From contig OY978529.1 in assembly GCA_963854835.1 (NCBI GenBank), positions 8,173,501-8,237,500 on the forward strand: DNA of 64,000 nucleotides, in the 5' to 3' direction. The notes beneath the pieces were generated by a model. That model saw only the letters and a program-made list of their open reading frames with translations, was not told the DNA's origin and searched no databases. The stretch comes from Megamerina dolium (taxonomy: Eukaryota; Arthropoda; Insecta; Diptera; Megamerinidae). Below are positions 33,912 to 45,270 of this stretch, piece by piece (within the stretch, counting starts at the first letter, position 1; every line of letters starts with the position of its first letter). A program made the position numbers and the translations under genes.

Positions 33912-34912
33912 TTATTCAAAGTATTGCCCATCTGAAGCTATGACTTCTTCTCATTTTTCTGGCAATTTGTGGATTCCATCCCAAAAGCGCTGCCCCGGCT
34001 TGGCGGCTAAGAATGAATCAAGCCAATTTTTAATACACTGTTCTGATGTGAACCTTATTCCAGTGAGGGCGTTCTGCAAGGGGGCAATGTCTGAGCTGTA
34101 AGGCTTGTGAGCCAAAACTTCCCAGCCGCTGTTTTCCAAATAGTTTTTGACCGCTGTTGCAACATGAGGCCTGGCGTTGTCATGATGGAAAATGATGGAC
34201 TCATGTCTGGTCGCATATTCCGGGCGTTTTTCAGCTATTGCTCTCTGCAAACGGATTAATTGTGTTCGGTAGCGTTCTCCATTGATGGTTTCACCCGATT
34301 TTAGTAGCTCATAATACAGCACACCCTTCTGATCCCACCAAATACAGAGCATTACCTTCGCGCCATGTATATTTGGCTTTGCTGTTAATTTGGCTGGTTG
34401 GCCGGGTTTCACATATGATTTTTTGGGCTTGGGGTTGTCATAATGGATCCATTTTCCATTACCAGGATCAATCCGATGCAAAAATGACTTCTTTTTGTGG
34501 CGTTCCAGCAGCATTTCGGATATGCAAAATCGCCTTTCAACGTCTCTCGGCTTCAGTTCATGTGCCACCCAGTTTCCTTGCTTTTGAATGTATCCGGCTG
34601 CTTTTAAACGTTTTCAAATGGCTGTTTGAGTGACTCGCAAAGATTCTGCAAGCTCTCCTTGTGTTTGGCAACAATCTTCATCGAGTAATGCTTCCAGTTT
34701 TCATCCATCTTCAAACTATTTTGGCTGCCCAGGATGTTGTTCGTCTTCCAAGCCAAAATGACTACTTTTAAATCGTGCAAACCACATGCTAGAGCATGTT
34801 CATCTTAAACTTCCACCAAAATATGATGACTTTCGGCAGCAGTTTTCTTCATATTAAAGTAATGAAGAAGAACTCCCCGCAAAAACACTTTTTAAGGCAC
34901 AAAGTTCGATAT
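33912..34912 (-). pseudogene. Mauritiana-like mariner transposase, third Asp lost
   Basis: The minus-strand frame begins at an ATA (SNFVP, original ATG mutated) and reads VLLHYFNMKKTAAESHHILV. Stops and frameshifts disrupt the N-terminal half. The long open part (from 34568) reads MAHELKPRDVERRFCISEML, KKSFLHRIDPGNGKWIHYD, AKPNIHGAKVMLCIWWDQKG, IIFHHDNARPHVATAVKNYL and LAHKPYSSDIAP. The sequence then jumps to LQNALTGIRFTSEQ, so the SDYHLF motif with the third catalytic Asp is absent. The first Asp block reads DPGNGKW rather than the usual TGDEKW. A TGA then precedes the final EEVIASDGQYFE. Dead enzyme. Confidence 0.88.
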
Positions 34913-36535
34913 ATTTGAGTGAAAAAAAATTATTGTTGTTTACGCTTCAAATGAATGACATGTACTGAGAAAGACACACAATGACAGTAGCTTTCCAACG
35001 CATGTTCGGAATATTGGAACGATGGTGGAAAGCATTTTATTTGAAAATGTTAATTATCATTTTTTTATACAACAGCATTGCTTCAAGTGTAAATTAATAC
35101 GAGTTTTTGTAATAAATTTATAGATGTCTAAAGTAATATGGAGAACAAAATTTTTATAAGGAATTTATGGATGTCTAAAACAACAAATTAAGGATTTCAA
35201 CCTTCTGTTCTTCAATATCTGTTTTCAAAAGGCTGTTGAAGGCTTCAAAATTCTATAATGAAAGATTTCCTTAAAGTTACGCCTTTAACTTTTGTTGCTC
35301 TATTAAAACAAAAGAAAGCAGAAGCATTTTTTCAAAGCCATGATGACCCATTTTAGTCTATCTTTTGCTTAAAAATGTTAAAAAAAAAAAAATTATTTTA
35401 TTTATTTTTGTTTAAAGTTTTGTCACCCCTTTAGCGATAGCGTCTGACGCAAGCGCCTTAATTGCATCATCCCCACTACGGTTCTGCAGAGTACTAAAGA
35501 CAAAATTTCAAATCTACTTTAGTACTCTGTTGTACTACGATATTAGTACTCTATTGAAAGAAAAGAAAAACGGTGGACGCAAAAAAGAAAAACAGCCGCC
35601 AGTTGGAAAATTGAAAAGATATTCCAAACTAAGCAATTTATAATATTTATTAATTCTACTTTTTATTTAAATTATTTTTTTCAGCTCAGTTTTTTTATGC
35701 TTATACTTCACTATACGGTCGTAAATCGTTTCGAAAAAGTCATACAGCAAATCAAATATTTTTATACAAATCCATACAAATTCAATTGCATGCGATTTCA
35801 TTCAATTCATGACTGTCTGCCAGACATTGGATTTTGCTATATTTTTTCAATAGGTGCAAGAACTACACTGATTCAAAATAGTTGTGTGCCTTTGAAAGCA
35901 ATATTGAATGGAGTTAAAAGATAATTACTATGGCATTATATTAAAAAATAAAAATATATATGTATTTTCAATTAATTTGGAACATAAACACAGGGTAGCA
36001 TTTTGAGATTTTTGACAGATGTAGTATTAACCGTAAAAACTTTACCATATTATTATTGAAAAATAGAAAGTTATATGTATATCTCTCCTTTCTAATATTA
36101 TATCGAAATGAAAAGACAAGTAAATAGCTTTAAAGTTGATAAAATAGCATTTTGACTGTTTTTGCCACAGTGAAAAAATTGTTTACGGTACGTAGATGCT
36201 CTCACGTACGTAGGTGGACATTTCAAACTTTTTTCATCGACCCATCTTAATGCATATATATATATATAGTACTCGTATGTTTTTGCAAAGGTGATGAGAT
36301 GACATGAGCTTGTAGTAACGTAACGTAACTGCTATTTATACTGAACTATGAGAATTGTACATATGTATCCTCAACACTTATGCAAGTACTTGCAAGAATG
36401 ACAACAAAATGCAAAAAAGAAATCAAATCATGACAAAATGCAATTAGAAAAAGATTAAAAGGCGACTGCTGTATTCATTTCTACCACTCTACGACAACTT
36501 GTTATTATTATTCTTTCATCTTCCCGTAGGCTTAC
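34913..36535. other. Non-coding, no feature seen
   Basis: AT-rich sequence. No protein-like reading or repeat identified, apart from a TA run near 36252-36266. Confidence 0.4.
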
Positions 36536-36558
36536 CATATTTGCCGGTTGGTGTTGTC

Positions 36559-36591
<33 letters not shown>

Positions 36592-36782
36592 GCTGTTGTT
36601 GATCTTTTTGTATTATCCTTTGTTCTATGGTCAGCTGCTGTGATTGCTGATAAACTCTCTGGAACCGCTTGTAAGCCATATATATTGGCGATTTTTTCAG
36701 AAGACATTCTCGTTAATCCTCTTGTTACACTGGCGGCAAGTACATGTTGTGATTGCAGTCGCTGCAACCATATCAACAACAT
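36536..36782 (-). CDS. Candidate host 5' exon with CAA/CAG repeat
   Basis: On the minus strand an ATG at 36782 opens MLLIWLQRLQSQHVLAASV, then MSSEKIANIYGLQAVPESLS and a Thr run, up to TPTGKYG. The sequence then meets a consensus splice donor (ATG|GTAAGC at 36536/36535). A second frame over the same DNA starts MAYKRFQRVYQQSQQLTIEQ and reads the repeat as a Gln-rich tract ending QPANM at the same donor. Either could be the real one. Gln-rich repeats are common in fly exons, and no transposon match is seen here. No downstream exon could be joined and the product is unknown. Confidence 0.35.
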
Positions 36783-37437
36783 TATAAAGAATATATGCGT
36801 ATGTGTTATACTATGCCTTATGCATAATTTGCACATATTTTTGTTCGTTTTCAAGCGTAAGCACATGATTTAATTAATATTTTCTTGTTATTATGTATTT
36901 TTAATTTATTTTTTCGCACTATGATTAATTGGATTAATTTACTAATGACTTGAGCAGCAAAGTTTTAACCGTCGTTAATCCTCGTTTAATATTATTTCAG
37001 AGGTTCACGCGCACACAACACAACCGCTTCTAAGCTTCTTCGGCAAATTACTGATTTTTTTATATATCTTGGTTAATAATTTAGCATGCAACAACACTTG
37101 GTTTGAATATCGTATGTACTTTGTGGCAGTGTGTGACGAGTAGTTATATACTCGTATCATATGTAGAGTCAGATTTGCGCTGCTTGCTTGCTTGCTTGTT
37201 TGTTTTTTTTTTTTTTGTTTCTCTTCAATACCAGTTAAGTTTAACGTTATAGTCTTCTGTCATTGCCAAGGCTGAATTTAAACTTAATTGAGTGAGTTGT
37301 ATTTGAGTGAAAGCTGCTTAATGCATACGAAGAGCAATTATTGCCAAAACTCTCACAGATACAATTCAATTCAGTTGTGAATCTTTGCATGAGCAGACTA
37401 CAAAGAGCGAATAGAGAGAATCAATCAAGTCATTTTT
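36783..37437. other. Non-coding, no feature seen
   Basis: AT-rich. If the 36.5 kb exon is real, this would include its promoter or 5' UTR, but no motif was identified with confidence. Confidence 0.35.
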
Positions 37438-39365
37438 ATATCCTGCATAATGCAATATGCAAGGTATATTCATTTCGGTCAGATGTTTGTAACCACTTGA
37501 AGGAATCTCCGGAGTTATAGAAAAGTTTCGATTCAACGATGTCCGTCCGTCCGTCCGTCCGTCCGTCCGTCCCGTCTATCTGTCACCTGGCTGGTTCGGA
37601 CGATAACTTGAGCAAATATTGAGCTATATTTAAACTTTTTTAATCAACTGTCAATGTCAATGTCAACGTTAGTTAAAGTCAACATTTTCATCATGGTGAA
37701 GTTCACGAACCAGCATCGTTTGGAAATTATTAAAAATTACTACCGAAATTCTGAGTCGGTGGTCGCAACTTTAAGAGCGAAAAATCATCTGGCTCAATGG
37801 TTTTGTCAATAAGCTAAATATGCGTTATTGGTCAGCAACAAACCCACAAGTGCTTCTTGAGACACCGTTGCACTCGCAAAAAGTTACTATTTGGTGCGGT
37901 TTTCATGCCGGAGGTGTGATTGGGCCGTATTTTTTCGCGGATGAAAACGACCGTCAATGGAGAGCGCTATCGTGCTATGTTGGAAGATTATTTGTGGCCA
38001 GAATTGGATGAACTTGACATCAACGATATGTGATTTCAACAAGACGGTGCCACTAGCCACACTGCACACGTTACAATCGATTTATTGCAAGGCAAATTCG
38101 GTGAACGTGTTATCTCGAGAAATGGTCCGGTCGAATGGCCGCCACGTTCATGCGATCTAACACCATTGGATTAATTTTTATGGGGCTTTATCAAGTCGCT
38201 GGTCTATGCCAACAAGCCAGCAAGTTTAGACGAGCTCAAAGACAACATCCAATGCGAAATTACCAACGTTCCGGTCGAAATGTGTGCTAGAGTGGTGGAA
38301 AATTGGGTCCAAAGAATCGACCGCTGTAAACGGGCTCGTAGTGGTCATATGACGGAAATCGAATTTCATTCGTATATCCACAATAAATTTGAACTCAATA
38401 TCTCAAATATTTCTGTGTTCTATTAATAGATAAAATTGTTATGTCCCTAATGGAAAACTCTTTATTATACTGCTACATAATCTTGCCAGAAATAAACGAG
38501 CTACGCCTACTTTTTAAAGTAGCTCCCATACAAAGTGTCTGTACTTCTTTTAAATTGAAACAGCTGTAACTGACGCTGTTGACTATAATTGACGCTTAGA
38601 TTAATATGGTAGTTGGAAATAATCTGGCAAAAAATCAGCGTGACACGCCTACTTCTTATTGGGGCTCCCATACAAAGTCCAGGGAATTAAACAACAACTT
38701 TTAAGCGCCATAACTTACAAACTATTTAGCATGGAACAACGGGATTTAAGGTGTGGATTAGTATTGTAGGAGCAACTAAACTCACAGGAAATGGGCGAGC
38801 CACGCCCACTGTTTCTTTTAAATTGAAACAGCTGACTCTTCGGCAATCCTTTGTCTACAACAACCACAATTGACATTTAGATTAATACCGTAGTCGGAAA
38901 TAATATGCCATGCCACGCCCACTTCTTAATGGGGCTGCCATACAAAGTTGCGAAAATTTAATAAAATTTAAACCGTTATAACTTACGAACTATTCAGCGT
39001 AGAACAACCAAATTTCAAGTGTGGATTAATATTGCAAAGTTAATTATATTTACAAAAAAGAGGTAAGCCATGCTCACTTTTTATATAGCTTCCATACTTA
39101 GCCTCGGCATTATCTTAAAATCCTCCTTTAAATGATCCCCTTTAAAACTCCCATAACTTACAAAATACTTCGTCAAAGTCAACCATATTTTGGGTGTAGA
39201 TTAGTATTATATGCAAAAATTGTTCCTCGAAAAACTGGTGAGCCGCGCCTATTTCTTAATGTAGGTTCCATACAAAGTAGTGGAAATAGAAGAAAAAGAT
39301 GGATATTCAAGCAAACTTTTAATATACATATCTTCATATGCAGGGTATAATTTGGTCGGCCTCAG
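37438..39365 (+). mobile_element. Non-coding repeat-array element, copy B
   Basis: Starts ttatatcctgcataatgcaa and ends with the mirrored tgcagggtataa, so short inverted ends are likely. Near the left end lies a pure CCGT/GTCC microsatellite (about 37541-37571). The right half has an irregular array of a unit with gtgtggattaatattg, ccacgcccactt and gctcccatacaaagt (near 38516, 38658, 38929, 39085, 39262). The rosa-like transposase at 37693-38425 is inserted within it. Related to copy A at 23.8-24.6 kb. Confidence 0.65.
37693..38425 (+). pseudogene. Rosa-like DD41D transposase with large internal deletion
   Basis: Starts MVKFTNQHRLEIIKNYYRNS, then VVATLRAKNHLAQWF. After a jump that skips the DNA-binding middle it resumes at NMRYWSATNPQVLLETPLHS, VTIWCGFHAGGVIGPYFFAD, FQQDGATSHTAHVTI (second Asp), WPPRSCDLTPLD and FLWGFIKSLVYANKPASLDE. 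The first Asp block is deleted, and stops remain at TGA 38032 and TAA 38171. I count 41 residues between the second and third Asp. C-terminal NWVQRIDRCKRARSGHM is present. No clear inverted ends. Confidence 0.82.
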
Positions 39366-39780
39366 CCGAAATACATAACATAAATTCGCGAACCGCTAAA
39401 CTTCAGTTCTACTTACAAGTATGAATGTCTTAACTGACAAGGAGGAAAACCAAGGAAGAAAACACTTTATAATATTAACACTTTTCTGGATTGTCCTTAG
39501 AATTTTTGTTACTAAAAAATAGTTTTACAGTTACACTTTTAGTCCATCGAAAAGCTGTAACCAGTTAAGTCGATTTAAAAGCGAATTAACGTTCTCGATG
39601 ATATATATGTATATACAATTTTCGTAAAATTCGCATTAAGATATTTTGAGAAAATCTGGCAACACCAAAAATATATATATTCATTTAAGAGAGGAATAGG
39701 GTTAATTCGTGATTTTTTTAAGAAACATTTCAAATTTATTTATTAAAACCAGTAGTACATTATAGGATGACATTTGAAGA
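39366..39780. other. Non-coding, no feature seen
   Basis: AT-rich, no recognised signal. Confidence 0.35.
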
Positions 39781-40640
39781 ATATTTTGTAAAATTTGCAT
39801 GGAGAAATATTAAAAAATACGGCAATGGCAGCAGAGCGTCTCGGAAAAGAGTTGAATTGCGGTGTCCCTCATAAATTGGTGCTGGAACATCTGAAATAAA
39901 AAATCAAAATTATATCGTTATATCGCTTTGCCCAGGTAGCGCTGTGGGGATTTCTCGAAATTTCAATTTTTCACTTTTTGGGAATACTTTGGAGGAAAAA
40001 ACGCAGTTTTTTTGCGAAAAAAATCGGTTAATTTGTTATTGTAAAATGAAAAATATTAACAAATTTGAAAAAAAAAACTCTTGCGTTACTTTGTAAATTA
40101 TGTACAGAATTAGTATTCAAAATTTCAAAACAATCGATGCTGGGGTTTTGAAGTTATGAGCAACACCGACTTTGAAAACGTGTATTGTGGGAATAACGCT
40201 TTAAAGTTTTGAACACTAAAAAAATTTGGGATAAAAGGTTCATAAGCAAGTTCTATCGGCTTACCTCACACTGAATCATCGATGCCAGGTCCATAAAGGA
40301 TGTTGCAATCATCCATGATGTATAAAGCATCTTTTTGCTCTTGTCTACGATGAATCCTGTCTTCTTTTGTTTGTTTTTCATCTTTCTACTCTGCTCGGCC
40401 TATACGCATGGAGTCAGATGATCGCGCCCACTCATGAGGGTTTGGTCCACTATTGATTCCCACGTCTTGCATGCAGGTTAGATAAGTAAAAGCACCTTCA
40501 TTGAAAACTTTTAAGCAATATTTTAACACAAAACTGAACGAATATGGAGCTAAAATGATGCGAAAATTGGAAAGTGCATGTACGTCTGCTCGATAGAACG
40601 TTTACTGCTACACTAAATTATATACTCTACATTGAATAAA
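39781..40640 (-). pseudogene. Mutator/Phantom-like transposon, C-terminal remnant
   Basis: The minus strand (about 40260-40640) reads LKVFNEGAFTYLTCMQDVGI, NSGPNPHEWARSSDSMRIGR, then after a stop RRQEQKDALYIMDDCNILYG, PGIDDSV. This resembles the C-terminal part of an insect transposon protein I associate with Phantom-type Mutator-like elements (FN-G ... GITIG... R ... LYGPGIAD). About 450 bp of non-coding sequence to the left could be the long end region. The catalytic part is missing, so the class is tentative. Confidence 0.42.
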
Positions 40641-40890
40641 GTTATAATACAGGTCTAAGCGTACGTTTGTACTAATTTTTAAATTTCTATAAAGAAAAAT
40701 AGGAGTAAAAGTAAGAAATTCTATAGAATTCGTACCAGCAGCCTGGTAACAATAGCGCGCTCAAGTCAGGTAGCTATAAAAATAGTCATAACTTTGTCAA
40801 TTTTGCTCCGTTTGACTTGAAATTTAGCAATATTATGCGAAAAAAGCTTATTTCCTTCATCCAAGAAAGAGCCCAAATTACAATTTTTAA

Positions 40891-41454
40891 TTATATAGGT
40901 AACCCTTGAGATATGTAAGCCAAATGGTCATCTTTTTTTGTAAGACCTTTTGTGTTAGCAATAATAGCAGCAGTTCGTGGGAAATTTGAATAATCACCCG
41001 ACCGAACCTCAGCTAAGAGTAAATATAAAGTGGTTTGAAAACTTATAACTTTTTCAAACAGATCGGGTAAAGTTTTTTCTTTTCCTTGTAGTTTCAAATT
41101 TAATTCATTTAGTTTCTGCAAAACTTGTTTAAAAATGCCTTGCATATAAACCCCATCAGAAAAAGGCCTTCCCATTTTAACAATATTTAAGCTAATCAAG
41201 TTAGACAAAGTCATTTTTATTGCCGTTTTTGGCTTCCCAGCGCCTTTTTTATCTTCATTTTTTTCTTTAGAAATCCATTCCTTCAGCTTTAAAAGGAACT
41301 GCTTTTTCTTTTCAATATATAAATTATCCCTTGCTTCACCCTGAAATTTGTCAAAATCCCTATGAAACATATCATAATGTCTTTTGACATTAAGTATGTT
41401 TCTTAAAACATAAAGAATTGTGGCAAAGGAGACATTGCATTGCATTGAAAGCAT
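40891..41454 (-). pseudogene. hAT-like transposase fragment (GTF2IRD2/ZBED type)
   Basis: A 187-residue open frame on the minus strand. The start (NVKRHYDMFHRDFDKFQGEA) is the end of a BED-type zinc finger whose first cysteines (CLLC) lie in a neighbouring frame, so a frameshift splits the finger. The frame then reads ISLNIVKMGRPFSDGVYMQG and, after an apparent in-frame deletion, LQKLNELNLKLQGKEKTLPD then LFEKVISFQTTLYLLLAEV, a block typical of the hAT-derived GTF2IRD2/ZBED-like proteins. The RNase H-like catalytic core is largely missing. I think it is a decayed transposon rather than a host gene, since no introns or regulatory context are visible. Confidence 0.72.
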
Positions 41455-42209
41455 TCGGAATCATAAAATATTTTCTTGCAGCCATATTATCATACATGTC
41501 CACTGTAACAAGAAAAAATAAGAAAATTATTAGCGCACCCGTGCACGTGTTGCTTCGTTGCTGTCTCAACAACGATTGAATTGAAAGAGCGTAAGAATGC
41601 GTGTGATGTGGGAGAGCTCATATGAGCAGCTTTTGCCGATGCCTGATCTATTCTATTGTTGTTGTTTTTCATAGACAATGCAACTTTCGGCTTAAATTTT
41701 GATTGCATAAATTCCCAGAGTCAAATAAGACTCTCTCTCTCTCTCTCTCACTCGTATTCACACGTATTTTATTTGTATGGTACTATGGTACCACGCTCAA
41801 CTGAATGCCGTCGGACATACGAGTAGCATTGGCTATCATTAACATAGTGTGAAGGAATTTTTATACAAAGCTCCTCTATTGTCTTCCTGTTTAATTCATT
41901 ATCTAATATTTTGAGTTGTAATTTTACGAAGAAATGAACGACTCTCTTTTTTTATTTATTATATTGTAATTTACTTCATCATATTACGCTAATGGCGGCA
42001 ACTGTGGCCAATGATCACCCCCAAACACCAATTAGTGTTTCTTAAAGATACGTTTGCTCTCTAAAACCTATCGCGGAATAAACTGGTTAACTGTTTGAGA
42101 TAGTTTTTTACATAAAAAATATAAAAATGCATAACAGAAAATTATTTACCATCAGCGGCAATGAACTTTGGGAAAGTATTTCAGGCAAATGTAGCACAGC
42201 CCTCAAGGT
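41455..42209. other. Non-coding with CT microsatellite
   Basis: A CT run near 41731-41750. Small frames (41490-41708 minus) have no recognised content. Confidence 0.45.
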
Positions 42210-42445
42210 GTCGTAGCTCAGTGGTTAGTGTGTCGACCTTCTGATCTGTAGGTCGTAGTTTCTTTCTTACCCACCTGTCCGCAAGCAATTGACAATTTTT
42301 ACAGCGGTGACAATTTGCCATGAAAAAGCTTCTAAAAGAGAACTGACTATTATAAGTAGGTTCCTTCTAATCTGTCCAAAATTTAAGAGAAAGAAGAGAA
42401 GCTCGGGCAAAGGGTCATTCGGGGCGTAAAAGTACCACAAATTTA
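42210..42445 (+). mobile_element. tRNA-derived SINE, internally deleted
   Basis: The head gtcgtagctcagtggttagt and gatctgtaggtcgta are present. The box B region is deleted, joining to ttctttcttacccacctgtc, then the body and tail gcgtaaaagtaccacaa. About 236 bp compared with about 360. Confidence 0.88.
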
Positions 42446-42458
42446 TTTTTAATATATT

Positions 42459-42484
42459 ATGATAATCATGATTATGATTATCAT
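42459..42484. other. Short perfect hairpin
   Basis: Arms atgataatcat and atgattatcat with a 4-base loop, immediately after the SINE tail. Likely part of simple AT-rich sequence. Confidence 0.4.
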
Positions 42485-42489
42485 GATAA

Positions 42490-43901
42490 ACGTATTATAT
42501 TAGACAGACTATAGTAGTCGGTGAATTCGAGACCGCGGTCGGATTTCAAGAATTTGGAAAATGTGATATTTTTAGTGAAGGGAAGAAAGCTGAGTGTGAA
42601 AGCGGAAATCCGACAATGGATTCGGTTTCAGCGACTCAAAATCCTTACAATGTGACTGCTGCGGTCCACCGTACATTTCACTTTGATTTTAATTTTTTTT
42701 TTCTTCTTTTTTTTTTTGAGATATGTAATAATTGCTATATGTAATAATTGCTGTCGTTTTGTCATGATTTGATGACAAAACAACTTTCTTTCTCGTCGTT
42801 TGCCTCGTTTATATCTTATATCTTTTGTGTAAAGAAATATTTAAATTTCATTAAAATAAAATCATGGAAAATATTGTATTTATTATCTAATTTTATTCAA
42901 CATTCAATAAAAATTTGGTGAAACTGTATTGCTTTTCATCATAGTTCATAGTAATTCCGCTTAGTAACATACACACACACACACACACACACATACTACA
43001 CTCATAGAAAAAAAAAAAAAACAAAAAGATGACCTACAAAATCAAAATTCACACATATTTAGGCCAAATTGATACAAATGCGCTACAGTCAAACATTTAT
43101 CTAGTTAGGTAAGTGCATGCATACGAGTATGTACAAAAAAAAAACAAAAAAAATCTAGAAAGCGAAGAAGAAGAAGAATAGAATAACTAAAATGTTGTCA
43201 TAATACGATACTTTACTAACGCTACATGAATATGCACCATAGACTCGTACATGCATTTATTATATTGCCGTTGTTCTGTTACAGTGGCTGCAATTATTTT
43301 CACGGCGACAACTACGACTAACGGTGACTACAAATTTAGTAAAATGCGAAAGTAGAAAACTCCCACAATTTGCACAAACTTAGTTGGATCGTTTATTGTA
43401 CATAATACTTGTATGAAGAAAATCCACGAAAAAAAAAAGACAAACAGCAAGAGTAACAGAATAAAAATGAATTAATTATAACAACAAAAAATATAAATCA
43501 AAACGTTAGGAAATAATTATGACAAATTTTGAATGCAAATGTGTATGTGTGTGACAAGTAAATAAATTCAATAGCACCCGCCAGCATTTTCGCCATACCC
43601 ATCAACATTCTGTCCCTTAGTCATGCACATGTCATTCATAACGGTTATTGCAAAAGCTGAAAATATAAAGAATGAACGCGAAAGGTACTAAACCATAGCT
43701 ATTTCGCTATGCTTAACGCACTAACTACTTTACTGTCTCCTAGTAATGCACGTCGTGACGAATCCGCATAGAGGTGGATTAAAATTTTAGCCGTTGAAAT
43801 GCATGCCGTATATTTTTTATTTTTTATTTTGCTTTCGTTCGCTCGATTTCTGAAGCATTATAATATCCATCTACCTATCACGTATATAAAAATTTTTTAA
43901 T
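42490..43901. other. Non-coding with CA microsatellite
   Basis: A CA run at about 42971-42992. No gene recognised. Confidence 0.45.
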
Positions 43902-44700
43902 CACTTACTTACTTATGTGGCCATAACAACCGAATATCGATTTAGGCCGAAAATATCATACTTCGCCAGCCATCTCTGTTCTTCGCTAGCTGGCGCCAGT
44001 TAGAAATTCCAAGCGCCGTCAGGTTCTCCAGTACTTGGTCTTTCCACCTGAGGTTTGGTCTTCCTCTTCTGCGTCGTCCTCCAGCGGGTTCCGAATATAA
44101 CACCTTCTTAGCTGGAGCGTGTTCTTCCATTCGCTCGACATGACCTAGCCAGCGCAGCCGCTGGATTTTGATGCGCTTTACTATGTCAATATCGGCATAC
44201 AGCTCGTACAGCTCATGGTTGTACCTTATTCGGTGCTCGCCACCAACGCAAATAGGTCCAAAGATCTTGCGTAGGACTTTTCTCTCGAAAACTCCAAGCA
44301 TTCGCTCAATTTCGCGGTGGAAATTGTCCAGGCTTCAGCGCCATATGTTAGGACAGGCATGATGAGAGACTTGTAGAGTGTAGTTTTCGCTCTTCGAGAG
44401 AGGGCTCGACTTCTCAATTGCTTACTTAGCCCAAAGTAACACCTGTTAGCAAGAGTTATCCTACGCATGATCTCCAAGCTGACGTCATTACTGCTGTTAA
44501 TGCTGGTTCCAAGATAGACAAAGTCCCTTACTACTTCAAAAGCGTAGTTGTCAACAGTGACGTGCTGTCCAAGACACCGGGACTCTTTGTTTGTTGACAC
44601 TAGATACTTCGTCTTGCCCTCGTTCACCGTGAGACCCATTCGGCGCGACTCTCTTTCCAACTCTGAGAATGCTGCACTGACTGCTGCTGTAATCACGCAT
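43902..44700 (-). pseudogene. TAAG-tailed RTE-like LINE, best-preserved 3' portion
   Basis: Minus-strand frames read SAAFSELERESRRMGLTVNE, HVTVDNYAFEVVRDFVYLGT, LEIMRRITLANRCYFGLSKQ, SLIMPVLTYGAEAWTIS; then LGVFERKVLRKIFGPICVGG, RIRYNHELYELY, RLRWLGHVERMEEHAPAKKV, GGRRRRGRPNLRWKDQVLEN and WRSMIFSA at the C-terminus. One frameshift (near 44300) splits it. The GHV-RM ... RRRGRP-LRW tail is typical of RTE-type LINEs. It ends with ggccacataagtaagtaagt (minus strand), the tandem TAAG tail. Confidence 0.87.
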
Positions 44701-45270
44701 CTATTAAATTATTTCTGTCCTTGAGTGCTTATCCGAATATTAGCATATACATAATTTTTGAATTCGGCTTTCGTCTCTCTTTTTCGTGAATAGTGAATTT
44801 TCGTCAATCAATTTGTTGATGTTGAAATGGTTAGCGAAATGTAGTCGCGAAATTAGGCAATTTAACCCATCCTAGGACATGTACATGAACTCACAAAGTT
44901 CATCAAGAGCTAGATACTCTCACTGCAGGGTAATCATATGCATGCATTCAATGTACACTTACATAGCATATATAAAATATATATAAATCTTACGCTCATA
45001 AACACGCACAAATCGGCAGTTAGTAATTCTTACTATTGCCATTGTTATTATTATTTATACATTAGCATAGCCAGTGTATTATTTGAAGGGGAAGATTTAA
45101 TGAAAAACATTTTTTGACGTTTAATCTTCGTGGATTTTGACATTAAATTTCGTCAATTAGTTTTTTAGCTGTTATAAATATGCACTGCCAGTGTTGCCCA
45201 TTTAATATCGCTTTGATTAATACAATTTATTGTAAACAATATTAAAATCAGAGATTTCAAAACAATTGTC
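44701..45270. other. Non-coding, no feature seen
   Basis: AT-rich, no recognised signal. Confidence 0.35.

Noticed and set aside
36499..36873. Plus-strand ORF with a Val run
   Set aside because: Antisense translation of the CAA/CAG repeat of the candidate minus-strand exon.
37541..37571. CRISPR-like short repeat
   Set aside because: A pure tetranucleotide microsatellite without spacers, in an insect genome.
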